A stretch of 61,841 nt of DNA from positions 1-61,841 of the forward strand of contig NZ_LGJH01000133.1 in the NCBI RefSeq assembly GCF_001298105.1, read 5' to 3'. Both the position numbers and the translations under genes were made by a program. Below are positions 7,837 through 18,192 of the stretch, one piece after another. Each line of letters begins with the position of its first letter. The stretch's first letter is position 1. Under the pieces are notes generated by a model. It worked only from the letters and a program-made list of their open reading frames with translations. It was not told the DNA's origin and did no database searches. The DNA comes from Novosphingobium sp. ST904. GTDB taxonomy: Bacteria > Pseudomonadota > Alphaproteobacteria > Sphingomonadales > Sphingomonadaceae.

Positions 7837-8681
7837 AGGCTCCCAGCTGGCATCCCGATTTCATCGTCATCGGCGCGGTCAAGGCTGCCACGACCTGGAT
7901 ACAGGCACGCCTTCAGGAAAATCCGCAGATATTCATGCCCGACCCGGAACCCCATTACTTCAGTTCCGGATTCGATCACGGCGAGCAATGGTATCGCAGT
8001 TTCTTCAGAGACCGGCCCGAGACCGCGGAAGTGATCGGCGAGAAATCCGCGGACTATCTCGCCCATCCGCTCGCCGCACACCGCATTGCCCAGACGCTCC
8101 CCGAGGCGCGGCTGGTGCTGCAGCTTCGCAACCCGGTGGCCCGTGCCTATTCGGACTACAAGATGTTCTTCCGCCGGGGGCAGGCGAAAGGCCCGCCCGA
8201 AGATTACCTCCAGGGCGCCGAATCGCCTTATCCGCGGTTTCTGGAAGACGGCCTCTACGCCCGCCACTTGTCCCGCTGGTTCGACCTGTTCCCCCGCGAG
8301 CAGATCCTGATCTACCTTTACGAAGACGTGGCCGTTCACCCGCAGCGGATCGTCGAGGCGGTCTCGGCGCATATCGGCGTCGCCCCGGTGTTCCGGAAGG
8401 AAGCCGCGGCGGAACGCGAGAACAACAGCCAGGCCGCCATCCTGCCGCTGCCGCTCCGCAAGGCGCTGGCGCCGCTCAAGGACAGCGTGCGCCCACTGCG
8501 CGGCAAGCAGGTGTTCGAGAACGTGCGCTCCCTGCTGGCACGCGAGATAACCTATCCGCCGCTCAGCCCGGCCCTGCGCGAACGGCTCACCGATTACTAC
8601 GCCCGCGACATCGAGACACTGGAGGCGATCTGCGGGCTCGACCTGTCGCGCTGGAAGGCCACGGCCCGGAACACCGCCTGA
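7833..8681 (+). CDS. Sulfotransferase domain protein
   Basis: A PAPS-dependent sulfotransferase of 282 residues, similar to carbohydrate (heparan-type) sulfotransferases. The 5'-phosphosulfate-binding loop is near the N-terminus (IGAVKAATTWIQARL, about residues 12-26). The 3'-phosphate motif is RNPVARAYSDYKMF near residue 103. There is no signal peptide or membrane segment, so it acts in the cytosol on a nucleotide sugar, lipid-linked sugar or secreted-molecule precursor. It overlaps the aminotransferase stop by ATGA, has GGAGAC upstream, and ends 4 bases from the convergent DUF1294 gene. The location argues for sulfation of the glycan made by this locus, but the acceptor is not shown by sequence. 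Confidence 0.85.
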   Translation: MKAPSWHPDFIVIGAVKAATTWIQARLQENPQIFMPDPEPHYFSSGFDHGEQWYRSFFRDRPETAEVIGEKSADYLAHPLAAHRIAQTLPEARLVLQLRNPVARAYSDYKMFFRRGQAKGPPEDYLQGAESPYPRFLEDGLYARHLSRWFDLFPREQILIYLYEDVAVHPQRIVEAVSAHIGVAPVFRKEAAAERENNSQAAILPLPLRKALAPLKDSVRPLRGKQVFENVRSLLAREITYPPLSPALRERLTDYYARDIETLEAICGLDLSRWKATARNTA

Positions 8682-8685
8682 CCGC

Positions 8686-8982
8686 TCAGAGCCCCGGCAG
8701 CAGACCGTTCACGGCAAGCAGTCCGGCGACCAGCGCCGCTACCTGCACGCCCACGATCAGGCGCAGGCGGTTCACGAATGGCTGCTTGCGTGTCTTGTGC
8801 CGCAGCATCCGCCGCGCGATCAGGGCCCCGGGGGAGCCACCGATCGCGGCATATGTGAGCAGCTTGGATTCCGGCACCCGGCGACCGCCACGGATCGCCC
8901 GCTCCTTGTCGAATGCGAAAGCCACGAAAGCAATGAAGTTCACGGCTCCGAAGTAGAGCCCCGCCAGATCAGCCTTGTCCAT
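8686..8982 (-). CDS. DUF1294 small membrane protein
   Basis: A 98-residue protein with two hydrophobic segments (about 10-25 and 75-95). It shows the DUF1294 pattern: an early FDK (AFAFDKERA), R-x-PE, then GGSPGALIARRMLRHKTRK and a phenylalanine. The family function is unknown. It is the last gene of the ATP-grasp/transglutaminase operon, 13 bases after the transglutaminase stop with GAAGGG/GGGGGG as the likely binding site. Operon membership suggests, without proving, a membrane role with those enzymes. Confidence 0.8.
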   Translation of the reverse strand: MDKADLAGLYFGAVNFIAFVAFAFDKERAIRGGRRVPESKLLTYAAIGGSPGALIARRMLRHKTRKQPFVNRLRLIVGVQVAALVAGLLAVNGLLPGL

Positions 8983-8995
8983 CCCCCCGCCCTTC

Positions 8996-9876
8996 TCAAT
9001 TCAGCGGTGCCACGTCCACCGAGAAGAACATGTTCTGCTGTGACGAGCCCCTGAAAGTACCGTCCAGCGGTGCCACGTCCGAGTAATCGCGCCCCATGCC
9101 GATGAAGATATGGTCGGCATCGACCAGCATGTCGTTCGTGGGATCGAAGCCGACCCAGCCCAGTTCCTCGCCGCACCACAAGTTGACCCAGGCATGCATG
9201 GCGTCCGCCCGACCAGCCGGTCCCGGCCCGGCGGCGGCAAGGTGCGCAGGTAGCCGCTGACGTAAGCCGCCGGAATCCCGTGCGCGCGCGCGGCGATGAT
9301 CATGATGTGGCTGAAGTCCTGGCAGACGCCGTGGCGGGCGTGAAAAGCCTCGATGGGGGGCGTATCGGCGGCGGTCGCCCCGGAATCGTAGGCGAACTGT
9401 CCATGGATCGCCGACATCAGCGCCCTGCCGGCTTCCATGACCGGCATCGCATCGTTGAGAAAGCCGCTGGCCCAGAGCGCGATGTCACGCTCCGGCGCGG
9501 CGATCGGCGAGGCGAAGATGTAGGACGCGGGGCCGCGCGCCGAGAGATCGGGCTTCTTCATCGCCCGCTCCCGCAAGTCGGCAAGCCCCGGCCCGCTCGA
9601 TCCGGTGACGAAGAACGGCAGCGGCTCGCGCTCGACGATGAAGCGGCTTTCGATCCGAAGCTGGGCGATGGGCTTGCGCAGCGCGAAGCGCGCCTCGTTG
9701 ATGTAGTAGCCACCTTCGCCGTCCACCACTTGCGCCGGCTGCGGATCGACGGTGAGCCGGTAGTCACTCACCACCTGCCCGGGCCAGGCGGCGGGGCGCA
9801 GGCGGATGTTGAACTGCGCAAGCTGCACCGGCGCTGCATATTTCAGCGTGGTAAGGTGGCTGACCGAATAGCGCAT
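8996..9876 (-). pseudogene. Transglutaminase-like cysteine protease family protein, one frameshift
   Basis: A bacterial transglutaminase-like enzyme (papain fold; N-terminal beta domain, then catalytic core) of about 293 residues when repaired. The catalytic Cys lies in ARHGVCQDFSHI. The His (MHAWVNLW) and Asp (GFDPTNDM) are in another frame, because one G is missing near 9208-9210 where GGGG is expected (LVGADAMHAW). As read, translation passes into a meaningless tail. The start at 9876 overlaps the ATP-grasp stop as TGATG, showing translational coupling. The break is probably a sequencing error: both sides keep perfect family motifs. Confidence 0.85.
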
Positions 9877-12386
9877 CACAGCAGGGCCGTCCGTTTCTCC
9901 GCCTCGTCCGCTTCGAACTGGAGGAAATAGCGCGACGAGATCGCATCCGAGAGGCCGAGCAACTGCCCCTCGATCCCGGCCAGCCACTGCGAACCGGTAT
10001 CCTGCGCATTCGCCGCCTGGACCTGCCCCAGCAGCGCGCGGGCAAGGCGCATCGGCGGTTCGGGCAGATTATCGTCGCGGACGCTCGGCAAGGCGGCCAG
10101 ATGCTCGACGATACCGGCGATCTGGAACACCAGCGCACGGGGATTGTCGGGATCAAGCAGGACGAGATCGCGCACCGGCCCGGCCATCGGCCCGGTCAGG
10201 TAGCGTGTCCGGTAAATGATCTGGCTGTCGCACAGGTCCAGCAGGACACCGAGAGCGCCGTCTTTCTCCCCGCCCTCTTCCAGCTCGCCAAGTCGGCGCA
10301 CCATGCGGCAGATGCCCTGCGCCCGCTCGATGCGCTGGCCGATTTCCAGGAACCTCCAGGCCGCGGAGCGCACCATGTTTTCAGAAACGAGACCCGAAAG
10401 CGCGCTGTAATGCTCCGTCAGCATGCGCACCGCCGCGAGCAGCGTGGCCGGACGATGGATATCGACAGGCGGCATCGGACGACTGACGAGCCGCCAGAAA
10501 TCACGCGCGAAACGCTCCCGCAGGGACAGGCCCACGGCCTGGCGGCGGCGCATCAGCGCCGTCACGCCGCCGGGGAGCTGCGCTTCGACAAGGGCGGCTG
10601 CACAGATCGCGGCGGCCGGCCGGGTGGCCGCCGAGCGCGGGATCACGGCGCCCTCCACCAGCAGTTCGACCAGCGCGTTGGACACGCCGATCCGGTCGCT
10701 CACGCCCCCTTCGACCTCCACCGAACCGTCGAGCAGGGCGCGCAGCACCCGCGTAACGTACTGCGCCCGTTCGTTGTAGCGGCCGAACCAGTAGAGGTTG
10801 TCCGCCGCCTGGCTGGCAAGGATGCCGCCCCCGCGCGAGATCGGCGGTTCGTCGATGACACGGGGAACCTGGGCCGCATCCGGCGGCCGGTCCTCGATCA
10901 CCCAGACATCTGCCGAAAGATCGCCCTCGCCCATCAGCGATGTCGGCAGCGCCTTGCCCGAGGAGAGGCGCGCGAACCCGCCGTGCATCACCGTCCAGTC
11001 CCCTTTCGCGTCGCGGGCCACGAAAGCGCGGACGGTGAAGGGGCGCGGTGCCAGTTCGCCATTTATGATCGCCGGGGTGGTGGAGAGATGCACGATCTCC
11101 TGCCCGCAATAGTCCATCGGCCGCCGGGAAAGCGCCTCCAGCAGCGCGGCCCGTTCGGCGCCTTCCAGTTCGGCCCCGGCCACGGGTTCGCGCCGCGCCA
11201 GCCCTTCGACCGGCTGGCCGAAGGCGGGAACGAGCGCAAGCTGGTCAAGCCGGGACGCCACGATCGCGCTCTCGGTCGCCTGTCCGCACCACCATGTCGC
11301 CACGTTCGGCAGCAAGGGTTCCTCGCCCAGCAGCACCCGGCAGAGACGCGGCAGGAATGCGGCGAAAGCGGGGCTTTCCAGCACTTCGGTTCCCGGCCAG
11401 TTGACCATGCCGACACCGCCCCCTGCCCAGGCCTCGAACAGGTTGGCCACGCCGAGCTCGGACTTGGCATCGAAGGAAAGCGGATCGAGCGCGGTGGTAT
11501 TGATCCAGCGCCAGATCGCATCGACCCGCTTGGGCCCCGCGATGGTGCCGACCCAGAGCCGGTCGTCCATCACCGAAAGGTCCCGGCCTTCCACCAGCGG
11601 AAAACCGAGATAGCGCGCCAGATGGGCCTGTTCGGCATATGTCTGGTTGAACCGCCCGGCGGTAAGCAGGGCGATGCGCGGCGAATCCCGGCCGCAGGCG
11701 GCGACCATGCCCTCCCGCATCTGGTCGAAGAACTCGACGATGCGGCGCACGTGGCTCTCGGCCAGAAGGTGCCCGCCGGTCCGGGTCATCGCGAGACGGT
11801 TCTCCAGCGCGTAGCCGATCCCGCTGGACATGCGCACGCGGTCCTGCAGGACCCGCCACTGGCCGCGCGGGCCGCGCGCGAGATCGGCGGAATAGACCTG
11901 GATATAGCGCCCGTCGCGCGGGGCACGGCCAAGCATCTTGCGCGCGAAGAACGGGCTCCCCGCGATAACGGCGGCCGGCAGGTGGCCGTCCTTCACCAGC
12001 TGCTGGGGTCCGTAGATGTCCGAGGCGAGACGCTCGAGCAGGTTCGCCCGCTGGACGAGGCCGCGCTCGATCCCCGCCCATTCGGACGCGCCGATCACCA
12101 GCGGCATGGCGTTGAGCGGCCAGTCCCGCTCCTCCTCGTCGCCAGTGACGCGGAAGGTCAGGCCGAGATCGGCGGCATGGCGCGTGACGGTGTCCTGCAG
12201 GACCGCGGGATCGCCCTCCGCCAGCGCCGTGAGGCCGGAAGCCACCGCGCGCCAGTGTGCCGCGACCGGCTCGGCCGCGTCGCCGAACAGGTCGCCGCCG
12301 GTCACCGCCACCGGATAGGCATCCAGCCAGCCCGTCGCGATTTCGGTCAAGCCGGCCGGCGGGCTGGAGGGCGGACTTGAGGACAT
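9876..12386 (-). CDS. Circularly permuted ATP-grasp / alpha-E domain fusion protein
   Basis: An 836-residue fusion of a circularly permuted ATP-grasp ligase domain (about 1-490) and an alpha-E helical domain (about 520-836). Recognisable pieces include IYGPQQLVKDGHLP, RDGRYIQVYSADLARGPRGQW, DRVRMSSGIGYALENR and QAADNLYWFGRYNERA at the start of alpha-E. In many bacteria the two domains are separate genes (DUF404/407 and DUF403). ATP-grasp enzymes form amide bonds; with alpha-E and transglutaminase partners, family analyses predict synthesis or tailoring of an unknown peptide or peptide tag. It is the second gene of the operon, 4 bases after the DUF2126 gene, and is coupled to the next by TGATG. 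Confidence 0.9.
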   Translation of the reverse strand: MSSSPPSSPPAGLTEIATGWLDAYPVAVTGGDLFGDAAEPVAAHWRAVASGLTALAEGDPAVLQDTVTRHAADLGLTFRVTGDEEERDWPLNAMPLVIGASEWAGIERGLVQRANLLERLASDIYGPQQLVKDGHLPAAVIAGSPFFARKMLGRAPRDGRYIQVYSADLARGPRGQWRVLQDRVRMSSGIGYALENRLAMTRTGGHLLAESHVRRIVEFFDQMREGMVAACGRDSPRIALLTAGRFNQTYAEQAHLARYLGFPLVEGRDLSVMDDRLWVGTIAGPKRVDAIWRWINTTALDPLSFDAKSELGVANLFEAWAGGGVGMVNWPGTEVLESPAFAAFLPRLCRVLLGEEPLLPNVATWWCGQATESAIVASRLDQLALVPAFGQPVEGLARREPVAGAELEGAERAALLEALSRRPMDYCGQEIVHLSTTPAIINGELAPRPFTVRAFVARDAKGDWTVMHGGFARLSSGKALPTSLMGEGDLSADVWVIEDRPPDAAQVPRVIDEPPISRGGGILASQAADNLYWFGRYNERAQYVTRVLRALLDGSVEVEGGVSDRIGVSNALVELLVEGAVIPRSAATRPAAAICAAALVEAQLPGGVTALMRRRQAVGLSLRERFARDFWRLVSRPMPPVDIHRPATLLAAVRMLTEHYSALSGLVSENMVRSAAWRFLEIGQRIERAQGICRMVRRLGELEEGGEKDGALGVLLDLCDSQIIYRTRYLTGPMAGPVRDLVLLDPDNPRALVFQIAGIVEHLAALPSVRDDNLPEPPMRLARALLGQVQAANAQDTGSQWLAGIEGQLLGLSDAISSRYFLQFEADEAEKRTALL

Positions 12387-12390
12387 GGCA

Positions 12391-15300
12391 TCAGACTACG
12401 CGCGGCGGGCGGCGAAGGTCCAGCGAATACGGGAATTCGCCCGGTGCTTCTTCCGGCGGCACCGCCAGGGGCCCCGGAGAATGTCCGTGCGGCTGGAACC
12501 GCGCCTTGCGCCGGGCTTCGGCCTCGTAGCCGTTGATCGGCACATCGTCGTAATTGCGGCCTCCGGGATGCGCGACGTGATAGACGCAGCCTCCCAGCGA
12601 CCGATTGTTCCACAAGTCGAAGATGTCGAACGTTAGCGGGGCATTGGACGCCAGCATGGGGTGCAGGCACTCGGCCGGCGCCCACGCCTTGTAGCGCACA
12701 CCGCCCACCCCTTCGCCCGGCCCGGTCACGGTCAGCGGCACGCGCCGGCCGTTGCAGGAAATGACATGGCGGCCGGGTACCAGGCCCGTCGCCCTCACCT
12801 GCAACCGTTCGGTCGAACTGTCGACATAGCGCACCGTGCCGCCGATGGCCCCGGTTTCGCCAAGGACGTTCCAGGGTTCGAGCGCATGGCTGATTTCAAG
12901 GCTCACGCCCCCGCCTTCCACTTCGCCGTGGACCGGGAAACGGAACATGCGCTGCGCCTCGAACCAGGCCGGATCGAACCGGTATCCCGCCCGCGAAAGG
13001 TCGCCAAGCACGTCGAGGAAATCGGCCCAGACGAAGTGGCCCAGCATGAACCTGTCGTGGAGCTGCGTACCCCAGCGCACCAGCGATCCGCCCTGCGGTT
13101 CCTTCCAGAACCATGCCGCAAGCGCACGCAGCAGGAGCTGCTGCGCCAGGCTCATCTTCGCATCCGGCGGCATCTCGAAGCCGCGGAACTCGACAAGGCC
13201 GAGACGCCCGGTCGGCCCGTCGGGGCTGAACATCTTGTCGATGCAGATTTCGGTGCGGTGCGTGTTGCCGGTGACATCGACCAGCAGGTTGCGGAACAGG
13301 CGGTCCACCACCCAGGGCGGCGGAAGGTCGGCTTCCCCGGCTCCGGGAACCGGGCCCTGCACTTGCGCAAGCGCGATTTCGAGTTCGTAGAGCGCGTCAT
13401 GCCGCGCCTCGTCGATACGGGGCGCCTGGCTGGTCGGGCCGATGAACAGGCCCGAGAACAGATAGCTGAGCGATGGGTGGCGCTGCCAGTAGGTCACGAA
13501 GCTCTTGAGCAGGTCCGGCCGGCGAATGAACGGGCTTTCGAGCAGGCTCGGCCCGCCCAGCACGATGTGATTGCCGCCGCCCGTGCCGATCGAGCGACCG
13601 TCCACCATGAACTTGTCGGCAGTCAGCCCCACTTCGCGCGCGCAGTCGTAAAGGGTTTCGGTGATTTCCACCGTCTCTCGCCACGATGCCGACGGGTGGA
13701 TGTTCACTTCGATCACGCCGGGATCGGGGGTGATCTTCAGGACCTGCAGGCGCGGATCCGGCGGCGGCGGATAGCCTTCGATCCGGATCGGCATGCCGTG
13801 GGTCTCTGCCACCACCTCGACTGCGGCCACGAGTTCGAGATAGTCCTCCAGCCGCTCGGTCGGCGGAATGAACACCGCGAGATAATCTCCGCGCGGCTCC
13901 ACGGTGATCGCGGTGCGCACCGCACCCTCGATGATCTGCTGCTCGACCACGTCCTGTGCGGCGTGGCCTCCTTCGGCCTGCTCCACCTGCTGCACGCGCA
14001 GACCATGGCGATCGGCGGCAGCTTCGCGCGTGTCATGGCCGCGTTCGACCACCTGCTCCCGGAAATCGGCGAGCGGTGAAAGCGGCTCGGCCGTATCGCG
14101 GGGGTGGATATAGGGATAGTCGGAAGGCGGCACATAGGGCAGCGATCCCAGCGGAAGCCGGTAGCCCAGGGCCGAATCGCCCGGCACGGCCGTCAGCACC
14201 TCCTTGCGTACCCGCCAGCGTTCGCTCTTCCAGCGCGGCACCGAAAGATCGGCCGCATTCCAGCGCTGCACCGGCAGGACATAGCCCACCGCCTTGTCGA
14301 GCCCGCGCCGGTAGGTCCGCACGAAACGACGGGCCAGTTCCTCGTCATCGACCTTGGGATCGAGCGGGGTGACGTTGAACGGAAGCTCCGCCTCCTTCTC
14401 CGCCCATTCCCCGGTATCCTCGTAGACCGGCTGGACGAAGCTCTGCTCCACGCCCAGCCCCCGCGCCGTCTCGCGCAGCAGCGTCTCGGCCACGGCGACA
14501 TCGACGGTCGGCACGGGTTCCGCCTCTGCATCCCGGGCGCGTGGCTTCTCGTCCGCGATCAGCGAAGGGTCGCGCCAGATCGGCGTGCCGTCTTTGCGCC
14601 AGTAGATCGAGAATCCCCAACGCGGCAGGCTCTCGCCCGGATACCACTTGCCCTGCCCGTAATGCAGCAGCGATCCCGGCGCGAACTTCTCGCGCAGAAG
14701 GCGGATCAGCTTGTCCGCATAGGCCGCCTTGGTCGGGCCCACGGCATCGCCGTTCCATTCGCCCGCCTCGAAATCGGTATCGGCGATGAAGGTCGGCTCC
14801 CCGCCCATCGTCAGATTGGCGCCGGCAGCGTCAAGGTCCGCATCCACCCGGTCGCCCAGGTCGAGCAGGGCCTGCCAGCGCTCCTCGGTGAAGGGCTTGG
14901 TGATGCGTACCGCCTCGGCAATGCGGCTGACGCCCATCTCGAAGTGGAATTCGACTTCGGCCGGCTCCGCCATGCCCTCGATCGGCGTGGCGGACCTGTA
15001 GTGCGGCGCCGCGCAGAGCGGAATATGCCCCTCTCCCGCGAACATGCCGGAGGTGGCGTCAAGCGCGATCCAGCCCGCGCCGGGCACATAGGCTTCGGCC
15101 CAGGCGTGAAGGTCGGTCACGTCCTCCATCACGCCCTTGGGGCCGTCCTTCGGGATCACGTCGGCGACGAGCTGGATCGAATAGCCCGAGACGAAGCGCG
15201 CCGCAAAGCCGAGGCGGCGCAGCAACTGCACCAGGAGCCAGGCCGAATCCCGGCATGAACCGATACCGGCGCCCAGCGTTTCCTCGGGGGTCATGACCCC

Positions 15301-15789
15301 CGTTTCCATGCGGATCACGTAGCCGATGCGCTGCTGCAGCCTGTGATTGATATCGACGAGGAAATCGACCGTGCGCCCCGAGTACCCGGCGTGGGAGGCC
15401 ACCAGCGATTCGAACAGCTCGCCCTGCTCCTCCACCTCGAAATAGGCGGCGAGGTCCGATTTCAGGGTTTCGGGATAAACGAAGGGATAATTCTCCGCCT
15501 CCGGCTCCACGAAGAAATCGAACGGATTGATGACCGCCAGTTCGGCCAGCAGATCCACTTCGATCGAAAAATGATCGACCGGATCGGGGAACACCACCCG
15601 CGCCTGCCAGTTGCCATGGGGGTCCTGCTGCCAGTTGAGGAAATGTTCCGGCGGACTGATCTTCAGCGAATAGTTGGGCACCGCCGTGCGGCTGTGCGGC
15701 GCCGGGCGAAGCCGGATCAGCTGGGGACCGAGGCGCACTCGCCGCGAATAGCGGTAGCGCGTGAGATGGTGGAGGGCCGCCTTTATCAT
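12391..15789 (-). CDS. Large transglutaminase-like DUF2126 protein
   Basis: A 1132-residue protein: a beta-rich N-terminal domain, a transglutaminase-like core (about 170-300), then the long DUF2126 region. The catalytic triad is visible: Cys in [10 protein letters not shown], His in DLHAWAEAY and Asp in [11 protein letters not shown]2126 landmarks include [42 protein letters not shown] and [13 protein letters not shown]. It opens the operon with the ATP-grasp/alpha-E gene. The start [16 protein letters not shown] was chosen by family similarity; the frame is open further upstream to 15993 but that stretch lacks family character and overlaps the divergent ppk start. No strong ribosome binding site is visible. 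Substrate unknown. Confidence 0.9.
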   Translation of the reverse strand: MIKAALHHLTRYRYSRRVRLGPQLIRLRPAPHSRTAVPNYSLKISPPEHFLNWQQDPHGNWQARVVFPDPVDHFSIEVDLLAELAVINPFDFFVEPEAENYPFVYPETLKSDLAAYFEVEEQGELFESLVASHAGYSGRTVDFLVDINHRLQQRIGYVIRMETGVMTPEETLGAGIGSCRDSAWLLVQLLRRLGFAARFVSGYSIQLVADVIPKDGPKGVMEDVTDLHAWAEAYVPGAGWIALDATSGMFAGEGHIPLCAAPHYRSATPIEGMAEPAEVEFHFEMGVSRIAEAVRITKPFTEERWQALLDLGDRVDADLDAAGANLTMGGEPTFIADTDFEAGEWNGDAVGPTKAAYADKLIRLLREKFAPGSLLHYGQGKWYPGESLPRWGFSIYWRKDGTPIWRDPSLIADEKPRARDAEAEPVPTVDVAVAETLLRETARGLGVEQSFVQPVYEDTGEWAEKEAELPFNVTPLDPKVDDEELARRFVRTYRRGLDKAVGYVLPVQRWNAADLSVPRWKSERWRVRKEVLTAVPGDSALGYRLPLGSLPYVPPSDYPYIHPRDTAEPLSPLADFREQVVERGHDTREAAADRHGLRVQQVEQAEGGHAAQDVVEQQIIEGAVRTAITVEPRGDYLAVFIPPTERLEDYLELVAAVEVVAETHGMPIRIEGYPPPPDPRLQVLKITPDPGVIEVNIHPSASWRETVEITETLYDCAREVGLTADKFMVDGRSIGTGGGNHIVLGGPSLLESPFIRRPDLLKSFVTYWQRHPSLSYLFSGLFIGPTSQAPRIDEARHDALYELEIALAQVQGPVPGAGEADLPPPWVVDRLFRNLLVDVTGNTHRTEICIDKMFSPDGPTGRLGLVEFRGFEMPPDAKMSLAQQLLLRALAAWFWKEPQGGSLVRWGTQLHDRFMLGHFVWADFLDVLGDLSRAGYRFDPAWFEAQRMFRFPVHGEVEGGGVSLEISHALEPWNVLGETGAIGGTVRYVDSSTERLQVRATGLVPGRHVISCNGRRVPLTVTGPGEGVGGVRYKAWAPAECLHPMLASNAPLTFDIFDLWNNRSLGGCVYHVAHPGGRNYDDVPINGYEAEARRKARFQPHGHSPGPLAVPPEEAPGEFPYSLDLRRPPRVV

Positions 15790-15956
15790 CGAAAGCGACT
15801 GTGCTTGAAACAATGCTGCACTGCAACGATGTTCCAACGATTGACGCCCGCATGACGATGAAATTGCGTATAAGACAATATTGCCCGAGGATCGTCGTGA
15901 TTGCCGCCAAACTGTCATCGTGGCATGCAAGGGCAATCGCCTAGGACGGAGCAGAC

Positions 15957-18138
15957 GTGAAAACCAAGGATATGCTCGAAATTCGCGAAACACCCGAAGA
16001 ACAGGAAACCTGCGAGATCGCGCAGCTTTCCACCCTGCCCGCCCGCTTCTTCAATCGCGAGCAGAGCTGGCTCGCGTTCAACGAACGCGTTCTCGCCGAA
16101 GCGACCAATCCGAACTATCCGCTGCTCGAACGACTCCGCTTCCTGTCCATCTCGGGCAGCAACATCGATGAATTCCTGATGGTGCGCGTCGCCGGGCTCG
16201 CCGGCCAGGTGCGCCGCCAGATCGAGGAAATCTCGATCGACGGCCTCACCCCGTCGCAGGCCATCGCCGCAACGCACGAGAAAGTGCTGCAGCTCGAACA
16301 GATCCAGCAGGAAACCTGGGCGGGCCTGAAGGTCCAGCTTGCCGAGGAAGGCATCCGCGTCATCGGTGACGAGCGTCTCGATGCCGAGCGCGAGGCATGG
16401 CAGCGCGAATATTTCCTCGAACATGTCATGCCGGTCATCACCCCGCAGGCGATCGACCCGGCGCACCCTTTCCCCTTCGTGGCCAACCAGGGCATCGGCG
16501 TGCTCTTCGCGCTGACCCGCCTTGCCGACGATGCGCCCGTCATGGAAATGGTGCTGATCCCCGCGCCGCTGCCGCGCTTCGTGCGCATTCCGGGCGAGGA
16601 AGCGGCCTGGATCTCGATCGAGGACCTGATCTGCCGCAATGCCGACCAGCTGTTCCCCGGCTTCGGGGTGAACGGCCACGGCGTGTTCCGCATCCTGCGC
16701 GACAGCGACATCGAGATCGAGGAAGATGCCGAGGATCTCGTGCGCTATTATCGCACCGCGATCCAGCGCCGCCGACGCGGGCTCGTGATCGTGCTCCAGT
16801 TGCAGGGCGCCTTCGATCCCTCGGCCGAGGAACTGCTGCGCAACCAGCTCGGCCTCGACAAGGCGCTCATCATGAAGACCGAGGGGCTGATCGGCTTCTC
16901 CGGCCTTTCCGTGATCTGCGACGAGGACCGCCCCGAGCTCAAGTTCGAACCCTATACCCCCCGCTATCCCGAGCGCATCCTCGAGCATGACGGCGACATC
17001 TTCGCCGCCATCCGCGAGAAGGACATCGTCGTACAGCACCCCTACGAAAGCTTCGAGGTGGTGATCGACTATCTGCGCCAGGCCGCCCGCGACCCCGACG
17101 TCGTGGCGATCAAGCAGACGCTCTACCGCGCGGGCAAGCAGTCCGCGATCATTTCCGCGCTCATCTATGCGGCCGAACAGGGCAAGTCGGTCACGGCCGT
17201 CGTCGAGTTGAAGGCCCGTTTCGACGAGGAGCAGAACCTGCTCTGGGCCAGCCAGCTCGAACGTGCGGGCGTCCAGGTGATCTACGGATTCGTGGACTGG
17301 AAGACGCACGCCAAGGTCTCGATGATCGTGCGCCGCGAAGGCGATGGCTATCGCACCTACTGCCACTTCGGCACGGGCAACTATCACCCGATCACCGCGC
17401 GCATCTATACCGACCTGTCCTATTTCACGCCGATCCCGCGATCGGCCGTGATGTGGGCAAGCTCTTCAACTTCATCACCGGCTATGTCGAGCCCAAGGTG
17501 ACGGAGTGCCTGTCATCTCGCCGATCTCCCTGCGCTCGACCTTGTACGAATGCATCGACGGCGAGATCGAGAATGCCCGTGCCGGCAAGCCCGCCACGAT
17601 CTGGGCCAAGCTCAACTCGCTTACCGACCCGGACCTGATCGACCGGCTCTACGCCGCCAGCGAGGCCGGCGTGGAGATCGACCTCGTGGTGCGCGGCATC
17701 TGCTGCCTGCGCCCCGGCATCACCGGCCTTTCCGAGAATATCACGGTGAAATCCGTGATCGGCCGGTTCCTCGAACATTGCCGCATCTGGGCCTTCGCCA
17801 ATGGCGCCGAACTTCCCAATCGCCGCGCCAGGGTCTTCATCACTTCGGCCGACGCCATGAGTCGCAATCTCGACCGCCGCGTCGAGGTCATGGTGCCGAT
17901 CACCAACAAGACGGTGCACGATCAGGTGCTCGATCAGGTCATGCTGGCCAATCTGCTCGATACCGAACAGTCTTGGATCCTGCATCCGGACGGCACCTCG
18001 GAACGGGTGGGCGAGAGCGACAACCCGTTCAATCTCCACCGTTATTTCATGACGAACCCGTCCCTCTCGGGCCGCGGCGCTTCACTCGCCAGTGGACGAA
18101 AGGTACCAAAGCTCTCGCTAAGACGCGGTAATATCTGA
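15957..18138 (+). pseudogene. ppk1: Polyphosphate kinase 1, two frameshifts
   Basis: PPK1 makes inorganic polyphosphate from ATP. It starts at a GTG (15957) with GGACGGAG upstream. The N-terminal and head domains run to about residue 320, then the catalytic half. The conserved phospho-histidine is in KTHAKVSMIVRR, followed by HFGTGNYH. Two single-base losses break the frame: ACGGCC read as ACGCC near 17429 and AAGGGTGAC read as AAGGTGAC near 17498. Adding both back restores about 727 residues with unbroken PPK similarity ([18 protein letters not shown], then [16 protein letters not shown]). Because ppk is well conserved on both sides and ppx follows 54 bases later, the lesions are likely errors in the sequence. 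Confidence 0.9.
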
Positions 18139-18192
18139 CATAGGGAACGCAGGTCGCCCGGAACCCGGGCCTATGCGATACGTCTGAACGGA

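Noticed and set aside
10101..12380. A 759-codon plus-strand frame opposite the ATP-grasp/alpha-E gene
   Set aside because: Shadow of a well supported gene in high-GC DNA.
15905..15935. A PhoB-like box upstream of ppk (CTGTCAT at 15912-15918)
   Set aside because: Only one half-site is present; the second repeat at the proper 11-base spacing (GCATGCA) matches poorly.
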